64,000 nucleotides of DNA from Gavia stellata (Eukaryota > Chordata > Aves > Gaviiformes > Gaviidae): NCBI RefSeq assembly GCF_030936135.1, contig NC_082596.1, forward strand, positions 8,842,155-8,906,154, written 5' to 3'. The position numbers and the translations under genes were made by a program. This document shows, one piece after another, positions 1 to 9,900 of the stretch. Every line of letters starts with the position of its first letter. Position 1 is the stretch's first letter. The notes under the pieces are model-generated. The model made no database searches, had not been told where the DNA came from, and saw nothing but the letters and a program-made list of their open reading frames with translations.

Positions 1-277
1 AACTTGTGTAAGTGGTGACTTTCAAGACAAAATTTTTGACAATTGAGTTTCATCTGAAGAAATTCTCTTATTCACTCAAAAGCTCCTGCATCTTGTGTGG
101 TGGGTTGACCCTGGCTGGATGCCAGGTGCCCACCAAAGCCGCTCTACCATTCCCTTCCTCAGCTGGACAGGGGAGAGAAAATACAATGAAAGGCTCGTGG
201 GTTGAGAAAAGGACAGGGAGATCCCTCACCATTACTGTCACAGGGAAACCAGACTCGAGTTGGGGAAATTAGTTTAA

Positions 278-283
278 TTTATT
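278..283 (-). terminator. LTR polyadenylation signal AATAAA
   Basis: The minus strand reads GGTAATAAATTAAACT here. It lies about 180 bp before the 3' end of the minus-oriented LTR, where the R/U5 poly(A) signal of a retroviral LTR is expected. Confidence 0.55.
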
Positions 284-493
284 ACCAATCAAAATCAGAG
301 TAGGGTAATGAGAAATAAAACCAAATCTTATAAAACACCTTCCCCGCATGCCTCCCTTCTTCCTGGGGTCAACTTCACTCCCAATTTTCTCTACCTCCTC
401 CCCCCAAGCGGCGAGGGGTGGGGGGAATGGGGGTTGTGGTCAGTTCATCACACGTTGTCTCTGCCGCTCCTTCCTCCTCACACTCTTCCCCTG

Positions 494-680
494 CTCCAGC
501 GTGGGGTCCCTCCCACGGGAGACAGTTCTCCACAAACTTCTCCAATGTGGGTCCTTCCCATGGGCTGCAGTTCTTCATGAACTGCTCCAGCATGGGTCCT
601 TTCCACGGGGTGCAGTCCTTCAGGAACAGACTGCTCCAGCGTGGGTCCCCCGCGGGGTCACAAGTCCTGCCAGGAACCTG
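494..680. repeat. Degenerate ~45-bp tandem repeats inside the LTR
   Basis: The motif CTCCARYRTGGG recurs at 494, 540, 585 and 634, a period of about 45-49 bp. Each unit continues with a CCCAYGGG-like core and a TTC-rich end. On the minus strand the units read as repeated 15-residue blocks of the form CxPWxGPxLExF. The array lies between the TATA-like box and the poly(A) signal of the LTR. Confidence 0.7.
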
Positions 681-800
681 CTCCAGTGTGGACTCCTCTC
701 TCCACGGGTCCACAGGTCCTGCCAGGAGCCTGCTCCAGTGTGGACTCCTCTCTCCACGGGTCCACAGGTCCTGCCAGGAGCCTGCTCTAGTGTGGACTTC
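677..800. repeat. Perfect 52-bp tandem duplication inside the LTR
   Basis: Positions 677-728 and 729-780 are identical 52-bp units, and a diverged third unit starts at 781. The unit begins CCTGCTCCAGTGTGG and ends GCCAGGAG. Because 52 is not a multiple of three, each copy shifts the reading frame of any protein read through it. The identity suggests a recent local duplication. Confidence 0.9.
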
Positions 801-1083
801 ACACAGGGACACAACTTCCTTCAGAGCACATCCACCTGCTCTGGCGTGGGCTCTTCCATGGGCTGCAGGTGGATATCTGCTCCACCATTAACCTCCACGG
901 GCTGCAGGGCACAGCCTGCCTCACCATGGTCTTCACCAGGGGCTGCAGGGGAATCTCTGCTCCGGCGCCTGGAGCACCTCCTCCCCTCCTTCTGCACTGA
1001 CCTGGGTGTCTGCAGGGCTGTTTCTCTCACATATTGTCACTCCTCTCTTCTCCGGCTGCAACTGCGCAGCAGTTTTTCCCCTT

Positions 1084-1090
1084 CTTAAAT
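1084..1090 (-). promoter_or_regulatory. TATA-like box of the LTR promoter
   Basis: The minus strand reads GAGATTTAAGAAGGGG, about 185 bp inside the 5' end of the LTR, a usual distance for a U3 promoter. ATTTAAG is a weak TATA match, so activity is inferred. Confidence 0.4.
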
Positions 1091-1278
1091 CTCTTATCCC
1101 AGAGGCGCTACCACCGTCGCTGATGGGCTCAGCCTTGGTCAGCGATGGGTCCGCCTTGGAGCTGGCTGGCATTGGCTCTGTGGGACATGGGGGGAAGCTT
1201 CTAGCATCTTCTCACAGAAGCCACCCCAGTAACTCCCCTGCTACCAAAACCTTGGCACACAAACCCAGTACAATCTTG

Positions 1279-2339
1279 CCAACTCAGTAATGTGCTGTTG
1301 GGACAGGTAGAAAGGGCTGCTTTCCAAAAATAAGCAGATATCATGCAATAAGCTTAGTTATGTTAATAACTGCAAGACAGATGTACTATTTATTATCTGC
1401 TTTCAAATCCAAGTAGGCAGTCATAGTGATGATGACTGGGGTTTTTTCCACTTATAAAGGGAAATGTGTGGGGAAGGGCAGAACTTGGTAGTTAGCATTC
1501 TACTTTTGATTCTACACTGCAGGTTGATAACTGATGAAAGATGCTGGCACAAGTTACTAGAAGCTTTTCTGTTGACTTTAGGCTTTGAACCCGGCCTGGC
1601 AAGCCACATCAGGAGTCCTTCACAGGACTCTTGCTCTAGCTAGAGCAAGATTCTTCTAGAAGGACCTGCTTCTGGAGTTCTCATTGTAGTGAATCGAGTG
1701 GATCTGGATAGAAAGCATCCATCTTCATTCTGTTACTTCGTATTTTTTTGTCCTGATTTGGTTGAATATAGGAGGTGTCCTGCACATAATGTGCACTGTT
1801 GCAAACAGGAGCAAACTTAAGATTCATCCTGAATTTTTAAAAAAGGGACTTCATATAAAACAGCTCATGGAAATCATTTGGAAAACTCAACTGTCTTTAT
1901 GTGAACTTGCAGCAGGCTCAAAATACACTGACAAGTCCAGCAGTGAAAAAATCTCCGTTTGTTCTCAGCTGATGTTTTCTTCCCCCTGCACTCTGGGTTA
2001 TTCACGCTGCCTCTCTTACGGCACTTGATTCTGATGTCTAAATTAAGAGCCCAGTAAACAAGAAGGCAAGGCTCCCCACACTGCCAACGGAGGGAACGAG
2101 CCCCTGCACCACGGTTGCTCTGCGGAGGAATTTAACTTTGAAATTACAAGTGTGAGTTGTAAGTGTGAGATCGAGGTGTGCGTCCCAGGGCCAGGCTGGA
2201 GCTGCACGTGCTGGCTCTTGTCCCGGCTGTTCATGGGGAGCGACCCAAGAGCTTATCCACCTCCATTCACCTGTTCCATCATCCCTAGGTGATGGTGCTC
2301 TGCAGGAGCACCACTGTCTGCATAAGGATCCTGTGAGTA
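1279..2339. other. Unassigned non-coding sequence
   Basis: I see no gene here. The only structure noted is a 22-bp perfect palindrome at 1629-1650 inside a longer imperfect stem (1615-1665). The 88-codon frame at 1762-2028 has no recognisable domain and looks like chance. Confidence 0.6.
1615..1665. repeat. Inverted repeat with a 22-bp perfect palindrome
   Basis: Positions 1629-1650 equal their own reverse complement: the left arm TCTTGCTCTAG is followed at once by CTAGAGCAAGA. Six further pairs, GTCCTT at 1615-1620 and AAGGAC at 1660-1665, extend the stem after two unpaired stretches of 8 and 9 bases. Confidence 0.85.
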
Positions 2340-2445
2340 ATCACAGAATCACAGAATCATTAAGGTTGGAAAAGACCTGTAAGATCATCAAGTCCAACCA
2401 TATCACACTAATCACACATCACACAATATCACACTAAGCACCAGA
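2340..2445 (-). mobile_element. CR1 LINE 3'-end fragment
   Basis: The plus strand starts with two copies of ATCACAGA (ATTCTGTG octamers on the minus strand). It then reads GGTTGGAAAAGACCTGTAAG and AGATCATCAAGTCCAACC, the conserved CR1 3' UTR end in reverse. It is followed by a degenerate ATCACAC-rich tail. The same version of the end occurs at 60341, so the two copies are probably one subfamily. Confidence 0.85.
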
Positions 2446-5400
2446 TTCACATCTCTGCAACCTCAGTGACCTAAAAGGGAATGTGCAAATGTGAGTAGAT
2501 GCACATGGCTTCCGTGCCCCAGAGAAAGGCAGTATGTAAAATTTGGGCTTGTATGCCTACATGGAGATACATGTCTAGAAAACAAACAAATAAAAACCTT
2601 GAGTTGGTAATACGTACCCATGTCGCACTCAAAAATGCTCTTGACTAGGCTGGGTGACAATAGCAGGGGGTCCCCTAGGTGCAGGTGGAGGCAGCAGATA
2701 ACTGCGGTAGCCGGTGCCGGGCAAATCGGCTGCTGCTGCGGGACCCAGCCTGGGACCCTGCGGCTCCTTTGCAGGCATCGCCGCGGGTTGCTGAATCACA
2801 GCCAGCGAGCCAGCTGGTAGCACTCTCTGTCTGCAGTTTACTTTATTCCATGAAGTGTTTCAAATGCTTTTTTTCTTTCTCTCTCTCTCCTTGCTTTTTA
2901 ACAGATGGCATTGAAGGACTTTTACCTTTTTTCCCCCCAGTCTTTTTTAGGCTCTCCTGCCTCTCGTCATGTCACGGGTGATGCCCCTGACAGCTGACCG
3001 CTGACTTCGGCGCCAGCAAGCTTTTTTCTTGCTCAGAAACCAATCTGTTACAAAGCTGCCTAATGACCCCCTCCTCCTGTTGCAGGCACGAAGCCCTCCC
3101 ACCCCCAGCGGCTGCTCCATCCTTCTGCTGGAGGCACCAGGCGTGGGGCCCATAAAGACGCTGGGAGCAGCAATCCCTGCCTCCCCGCTCAGCTCCCGCG
3201 ATGCTGCCTTTGCCAAGCAGCACGGCAATCCGGGCTAAATTACCGAAGCAAAAGCCAGCTGAAGCGGCGCAGTGTTACCCTCTTCGGAGACCGGCTGCTC
3301 TCACCTGGCGTCTCGCAGCTAATCATATTGACAGGAGCCATTGTTTATTTTCCTCCGTCCTTGTCTTCCTTGTTTTATGGTAAATTAGAGCAGGCAGGCA
3401 AGCCATCCATCAGCCCATAAATGCTGCGGAGTATTTTGGCTTTGTGCTAAATAATTGTGCATTTTATTGCTATTTGCACACTCATTTTCCTAGGCAAACT
3501 GCAGTCCCCAGTACATTCTGTATTTCGTATCTGTATCGTGGCAGCCACGCAGGCTTCAGCAGCAGCATGCAGCCTGCTGCCGTAAATTCACTCTCTTATT
3601 TTAGTAGGTCTAACATTTATTTATAATTAATGTCAGGGACCTTACACAGTAATACCAATTATTGATCTTTTTTTTTTTTTCAGAAGAAGAAATTACTTTT
3701 TTTCTCATTACTGCCATAGCAACACAATCAAGTCGCAGTGGCTAATCTTGTCCAGAACAGTGGAAGAAAAGGCTCTTAAAAACTGAGTTGGTGGTAAAGT
3801 TATAAAAACCAGCATGTGACCCCTTAACTGTAGGGTTCATATGGATGGGGATTATTATATGGGGAGCAGGGGGCAGTAACTCAAATTGTCAGCTCTGCTG
3901 GTGTCAGCGAAGGCAGGTGGGAATGGGAAAGCTCTGCAGCAGGAGCCATTGTAGCCACCGCAAAATGAGCACCTTTGGAAGAGGCAATAGGGTTTAATGT
4001 CCCAACGCAGTGGGGGACGGAGGGGGGCACAGGATCTCCAGTGGATCCCCAAACTCCCGTCATTAAGGATGGAGGTGTGCCCACTGTGAGTGCGGGTCAT
4101 GCACTGCTGGCAGTGCCGGTGGAATGCAGCGTATGATGAACGTAAACGAAACGCAGTTGAATCTCCACAAACACATGCAGGAGGTTGTGAATTGGACCAA
4201 AGAAGCCTTAAAATACATATATACTTTGAATCTCCTACTACCTTCTTGGTGTTAAGAGAGCTAGCCATGCATTTGCAAAGTAAATTATCCTTATCAGTAG
4301 CCCTTGCATGGTTTGTGCTTCTTTTTCAGTCTGACTGTGGCCCATTATGCCAGAAAGTTTGCTGAGGGCAGCATCAGACTTGGCAAAGAGTGGTGGGAAC
4401 TGCAGCCAACTCCATCTTAAACTAATTTTACCACTGCTAGGGATGGCTGCCTAAAAGGTGCTCGGAGGACCCAGGCTGAAACAAAATCCTGAAAGAGCTG
4501 CGGGTCGGAGGTGTGAAGGGGGCTGCAGAAGGCAAAATAACATTTCTGTTGCTGCTCCAGCTTCCCACTCCCAATGATTTACCCTCGGAATGCCGAGCAG
4601 CAGTGGCAAAGGGAAGGAGTGGTGTCGTGGAGCAGTGGAGTCAGGAGCGGAGTCGGGAGCCAGGGATGGATGTTACATTTCTGCCTTGAGCTCTGTAAGG
4701 GTGAGAATAAGATGGATGCCTGCAGGCTTGCTCACCCCTTCCCCATCTGTAAAGCAGAGCTGGCAGCAGCATGCCTCATCCACTGCAGTATTTGGAGGGA
4801 TCGCAGAAAAGAATGCTTGTGGTGAAGAGCTGTCATGGGAGTTGAATAACAGCTCGTGTGCCACCTGCCCCTCCAAGGGTTTGGCCCCAAGTTAATCCTC
4901 CCATAGCAAACCAGCCTCAATGGGTCAGGAAATGAAACCAGAGATGATAAATCCTTTTCTGTGACACCTTTCCACTGTGTTTCGAAACCAGTAGCGAAGC
5001 CCTGTCTCAGCCGGGGTGTGTGCGATGTCTGTGTATGAGCATGGGAAGAGATGCTCTCAGACCAAAGCTGGATGTTGCTGAAAACAGAGGTAAACTGGGG
5101 GGTTCTCAGTTTAAGGAACAGCAATCCTGAGGGATTCTGCTCTGGCTTCTTGGGGGTGTTGAGTGCCTAAAATTGTGGAAACCAGTCAGGGGTAGATGCT
5201 CAGCATCTCTGGAAACTCAGCCCCCAGATGTCTCAAGTGGAATACCCCAAAAGAAATCAGTGAGTGCTTTGGCTGTTACTTGTTTGTCATCAAGCCTCCC
5301 CAAAGGCCACCCAGATTTTGTCACTTCAAGTCTGGCATTGCCAGGGATTTTTTTTTTTTTTTTTTTTTTTGGTCTAGGATTATTAGGGTTTTCCTTTTTT

Positions 5401-5640
5401 TTGCTTGCTCGTCAGGAAGCAGCTCTATTTTCATTTCTTAATTAGTTTGGTATTTCTACAGTAATTTAAAGATGTCTGGCCAACTTGAAATAATGTGCAA
5501 CACCTGTCAAGCAATGGATTTACACATCAGGGCCAGATAGACTGGAGTTGTGAGAACGTGTATATGCCACGTGTGCTCTCACAAAGCCATATTATCTGGG
5601 CTTGGGGATGAGTTGGAGAGGGTACTCATAATACCCTAGG
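2446..5640. other. Gene-free interval, with a candidate conserved segment at 3010-3520
   Basis: I see no gene or recognisable transposon. There is a T-tract at about 3668-3680. The part at 3010-3520 is more balanced in composition and carries AT-rich homeobox/SOX-like words such as GCTAATCATATTGACAGG and CCATTGTTTATTTTCC. That would suit a conserved non-coding element but was judged by eye only. Confidence 0.4.
5348..5370. repeat. Poly(T) tract, 23 bases
   Basis: An uninterrupted run of 23 T, followed by another T-rich stretch near 5394-5402. Similar shorter homopolymers occur at 11140-11156 (T), 11357-11375 (A), 23863-23878 (A) and 52146-52162 (A). None has a recognisable retroposed body next to it. 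Confidence 0.9.
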
Positions 5641-5644
5641 GCCT

Positions 5645-5925
5645 GTAGCGATAGAACAAGGTGTAGTGTTTTTAAACTAAAAGAGGGTAGATTCAGACTA
5701 GATATAAGGAAGAAATTTTTCACAATGAGGGTGGTGAAACATGGCCACATGTTGCCCAGAAAGGTGGTAGATGCCCCATCCCTGGAAACATTCAGGGTCA
5801 GGTTGGACGGGGCTCTGAGCAACCTGATCTAGTTGAAGATGTCCCTGCTCATTGCAGGGGCGTTGGACTAGATGACCTTTAAAGGTCCCTTCAAACCCAA
5901 ACCATTCTATGATTCTATGATTCTA
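5645..5925 (+). mobile_element. CR1 LINE 3' fragment
   Basis: It contains the end of the CR1 ORF2 frame: a decayed [13 protein letters not shown] stretch near 5688-5730, then the VDAPSLETF-like region and a stop after GCAACCTGATC. The short 3' UTR follows, and it ends in octamers ATTCTATG at 5904-5911 and 5912-5919. The 5' part is missing, as is usual for CR1. The sequence closely resembles the copy at 12941-13945. Confidence 0.9.
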
Positions 5926-6544
5926 ATACAAGCCATGGAGAGGAAGAGGGGCGATGTCCCTCTCATTTATTTCAGCCCTTTCTGTAGAAGAGGGTTTTTT
6001 TCATGGTGGGAGGTTGGTTTCGTTCAGACCAGCAGAAATTTGGTCTGTCTAGATCCTTGCGTGCCCCCCACCCTCCCTGCCCACAGCAGCATGACCCATA
6101 TAAGGGTTAATTCCATCTGTAAGTCCTGTCAGCAGGGCAGTAAACCTGCTCCCAGACCCTTCCTGCTCACAGCTAATCCAGGCAAATCCTCTTTCCTTGT
6201 ACCTTCTCCTCTTTCTTCCACTACCTTTGGGTAAAAAGGTGGGGCCGAAGGAAAGTTATGGAAGCACACTTTAACCATTTTGGTATGTGCATGGAAGCAA
6301 AATCATTCTCCCCTGGTAAAGCATATCCCTCGCTGTCCCTATGGGCTACGTGCATAGGGCTGTTGCCAGCCTGCTCAGCCTACGTGCTCCTCCCCACTCA
6401 GCCACCTGGCCCACGACATCCCAGGGCTTTTCCTATTGTTCCCAGCATAGTGTCGTGTCCTGTAAATGAGGGATGGGATCACACGCTGAAGCTGTTTCCC
6501 AGGACTCCTGTATCTGGAAGCAGAGGGACATTCCTCCTAGGGCT
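5926..6544. other. Spacer between two CR1 fragments
   Basis: No gene or repeat recognised. The open frames at 5872-6234 and 6258-6548 have no identifiable domains. Confidence 0.5.
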
Positions 6545-6927
6545 GTAGTAGTCTGGAGAAAAGGGGGCTGAGGGGAGACTTTATCATTCTCTACAACTAC
6601 CTGAAAGGAGGTTGTAGCAAGGTGGGTGTCGGTCTCTTCTCCCAAGTAAGAAGTGATAGGATGAGAGGAAACAGCCACAAGTTGCACCAGGGGAGGTTTA
6701 GATTGGATATTAGGAAAAATTTCTTCACTGAAAGGGTTGTCAAGCATTGGAACAGGCTGCCCAGGGAGGTGGCTGAGTCACCATCCCTGGAGGTATTTAA
6801 AAGATGTGTAGATGTGGCACTTGGGGACATGGTTTAGTGGTGGACTTCGCAGTGTTAGGTTTATGGTTGGGCTCGATGACCTTAAGGGTCTTTTCCAACC
6901 TAAATGATGCTATGATTTTACGATTCT
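6545..6927 (+). mobile_element. CR1 LINE 3' fragment (older)
   Basis: The C-terminal ORF2 frame is still open from 6622 to 6837. It shows [44 protein letters not shown] and then a stop. The 3' UTR continues with the GGTTGGGCTCGATGACCTTA block and ends in degraded octamers (GCTATGATTTTACGATTCT), which suggests an older insertion than the one at 60.3 kb. Confidence 0.9.
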
Positions 6928-9900
6928 TGCCCCCCTGCATCGCTGTGCAAGCCAAGGTGCAGCTTCAGTAGCAGGTGGATGCTTGCAGATGCTACAGAGT
7001 GATACTCTGAGGTCTTCTCAAAGAGTTTGGTTTTCATTCAGGGCTGAAAGGTTCACAGCGTAGTGTTCCATCTGAAGGCTGGGCTTGTTTCAATTTCTTT
7101 CTTTGAGACTGTTAACTTAAACAGGAGTTTGGGGAAGTGCTGCTTTTGCTATTGTCTGAGCCAGGGATGGTCTTGTTGGTCTTGTTAAATTGCTCAGAGA
7201 AGCAGAAGAATTTCCTCTACCGGCTGTTTTCAGAAGGAGTTGGACAAACTTCTATTAAAATAGTTATGTGTAACTGGTTGGTGCCGCCTTTGCACGGAAG
7301 GAAACCTCACAGCACCTCACCCAGCAAAGCCTCCTACGAGTCTATGAACGAATGTCCAGAATTAAAGCCAAACCGTCTCAGTTTCGGGTGTCAGCCAGGA
7401 CCTGTGCCTTGCTGAGTGGCCGTGAGGGGTAAGCAGTCCTCTCCTTGGCTGCCTTTCTGGCTGATAGCTCCGTGAACAGAAATGATTGCACCTATTTGTA
7501 AAACTCAGGCAAGATCTTTTTGCCTCCATATGCCACGTGCTGTCACTGTGAGCCCCGTCGCCGTCTGTCTCCCATGCTTTCCTCACTGATTCTCATACAA
7601 ATCAGCAATGCGCGAAATCTGCCATGCACGTAAATCAGAGCAGGGTCAATGAAATTCAGAAGTAAGAAATACAGGAGGCTGTAAAATGAGAATGGTTTCC
7701 ACCAGCTGCAAGTTTGGAAAGGTCTCTGCAGCAGCAGTGCTGGTCACTGGCTGGTTCATCTTTTAAACAAAGATCTAGGAGCGATCCAGCAATCTGCTGA
7801 GGCGCAGGTTCCCCTGGTATCCACTATCTTTTCCTGAGGATGGGAACACCCCAGCAACAACAACTACCACGTACTGGATCAACCCCTTGTAGCTGAGTGT
7901 GACAACGCTTCTGGGGCTGGGTACTCTCGTCCCCTTTTAGGGCAACTTAAAAACAACAATGCCCTTCAGCCAGTGCTACACCTCCTCCAGAAGAAGTCAT
8001 AGGTCAGTTCTCCCCTGGGAACATTTAAGCTCTATTTGTAATGACTTCCCTTTGGATGAAGTCATTATTTTTCAGCATTCACTTATTTTTTTGAGCAAGA
8101 GAGACGTAATAAGATTAAAAACTCCTCTTACCCTGTTTAGAACCAAGCCAAGCAGAACAGCGTATTTGCAAGAGTTTCTTGGTATACAGTTCCTGGCAAA
8201 CCCTTGAGAGGTTTTAATTAAGGGTGAAATGACTTTTCTTTTTCCTTTGCTTAATAAAGGCAAAACACAAATAAAAATCCTGTAGCTCCCACTTGCAAAG
8301 CAAACTTTTTGACACAAATTAGCGGCTCATTTAAAAGAAAACCCAAAGCTCCAGGGCTCTGCTGCCTGCGGCCATTGGGGACTGTTTTTAACACTGTGCC
8401 CATTAAAACTTGCCAGGAGTTTTATTGCTAGAGCAAGCGGTGACATTTTTGTAAGCCCCATTTTAAAAGTTACCATGAAACTTTTCATCGAAGTGAGAAT
8501 GGGTTCCCACATTCATTGCAATAGTAATATGCACAAAAGCTTGCAACAGAAAGAAAAAGCTTCCCTGTTCCACTGAAAATGGAGGGATGTTTTAGGTGGG
8601 GAAAGGATATTGCAATGAATGGGGGATCCTGTTCTTGGTGTTTAAATGGGAGATGTGATCTTGAACCCAAAGACAGGATTTAGCTTTAGATGTTGCTCCT
8701 CTGTGGGGTTTGTGCTGACATAGTACTGATGCAGTTATGGTCACTTAAGGATAGTGACCCCAAGGCTGAAGCTGGGGTTTCTGACCAGCACCAAAGCAGC
8801 CCGTGTAGGACCGGTGTTTATCTTTTGTTGATGCAGGAGAATAAGTTTTCTAATGCGCCACGAACTGGGTGGATGTTGGAAATTATTGTTGGGGAAAAGT
8901 AAGCAGCAGGAGCTTCCCCTTCCTAGTTCAATAATCAGAGCCCAAGGACAGAGCTTTTCTCTCTTCCACTCTTTGTCATAGGTAAAAGAGTAAATCCAGG
9001 CGGATGTTTCCAGCATCTGGCCTGCTGTGGCTTGGTTTCTAGGTAGGACGTGTTTGGCAGCACTGCAGAGGACCAAAGCAATATTGAATTGATCATCATG
9101 TGTTAAAATTTCTGCTTTTACAAAATCGATGGATGATAGTATGGTGCCATTTTAGAATCGAAAATTTTAAAACTAAATAAATTAAATATTCCTCTGCTAA
9201 TTATTTCCGTATAGATAAGTGACACTTTGAATTTCTCTTTGAACCAGAAAGCCCTTAAATAGTCAAGGATTGCTGGCTACATTAGCAGTCTCCCTTTTTC
9301 TGTTTTAACCATCTAAGTAAGACAAGTGGAAAAGATGTCGTAGTTTTGTGCATGTCTGTGTGTGTTGCTCCAGCATTCAATTATCAGCATCCACATAATT
9401 CAGTACTACATTTTGAATGCACTTCAGGATGCCCAGTCGAGTGGCTGTATGTGCAGCTCTGATGTATGCAAATCCATTTTGCATGCAGCTCTTGACGTAT
9501 TTTCATATGCAGGATTATGGGAAGCCTTTTCTGTGCCACTCTGATGTATGCTAATCTTTGTTTCTTTAAAAACACTTCAAAAGTCCAGACAAAAAGACAA
9601 AATTTCTTCTCCACTGATATCCTGTTGTTTTTCTGTACCCAGGCTACCACATAGTCCAAAGCAAAGCTTCCACCAGTGGAGCACCAAAGGGCCATATTCA
9701 TATTGCCTGCTCTGGGCAGCTACTTCTGTCCACCAGGTATTACAGACAACCTAAGGTCTGGATAAAAGGCAGTGTGAATCACTCATTTCTTTCTTGACTG
9801 TCAACACCGTTGTAGATGTAGGGCACAAGCTGGAATGGGAACGTCGCCATATGCACAGAGGCTGGGTGATGCCTGGGCTGGGAGCAAGAGCACACAGTGC

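Larger units (their letters stand above)
90..1278 (-). mobile_element. Solo endogenous retrovirus LTR (ERVK/class II type) with 6-bp target-site duplication
   Basis: The LTR body is 96-1272 and reads on the minus strand. It starts TGTACTGGG at 1272 and ends CCACCACA at 96, so it has the canonical TG...CA ends. It is flanked by a perfect direct repeat ATCTTG at 90-95 and 1273-1278; a 6-bp duplication is usual for class II (ERVK-like) integrations. On the minus strand there is a TATA-like ATTTAAG at about 1090-1084 and an AATAAA signal at 283-278. No gag, pol or env follows on either side, so this looks like a recombination-derived solo LTR. At about 1.18 kb it is long for an LTR. I recognise the sequence as a dispersed avian LTR from memory, without a database check. 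Short open frames on both strands inside it are not called as genes. Confidence 0.85.

Noticed and set aside
348..1088. 246-codon plus-strand open frame near the window start
   Set aside because: It lies wholly within the solo LTR and antisense to its promoter. Its peptide just reflects the tandem repeats (repeated GTCSSVD- and WAAVLHE-like stretches).
1420..1540. Possible C/D-box snoRNA (GTGATGA near 1425, CTGA near 1530)
   Set aside because: No terminal stem brings the boxes together and no internal C'/D' pair is seen. Such short words are common.
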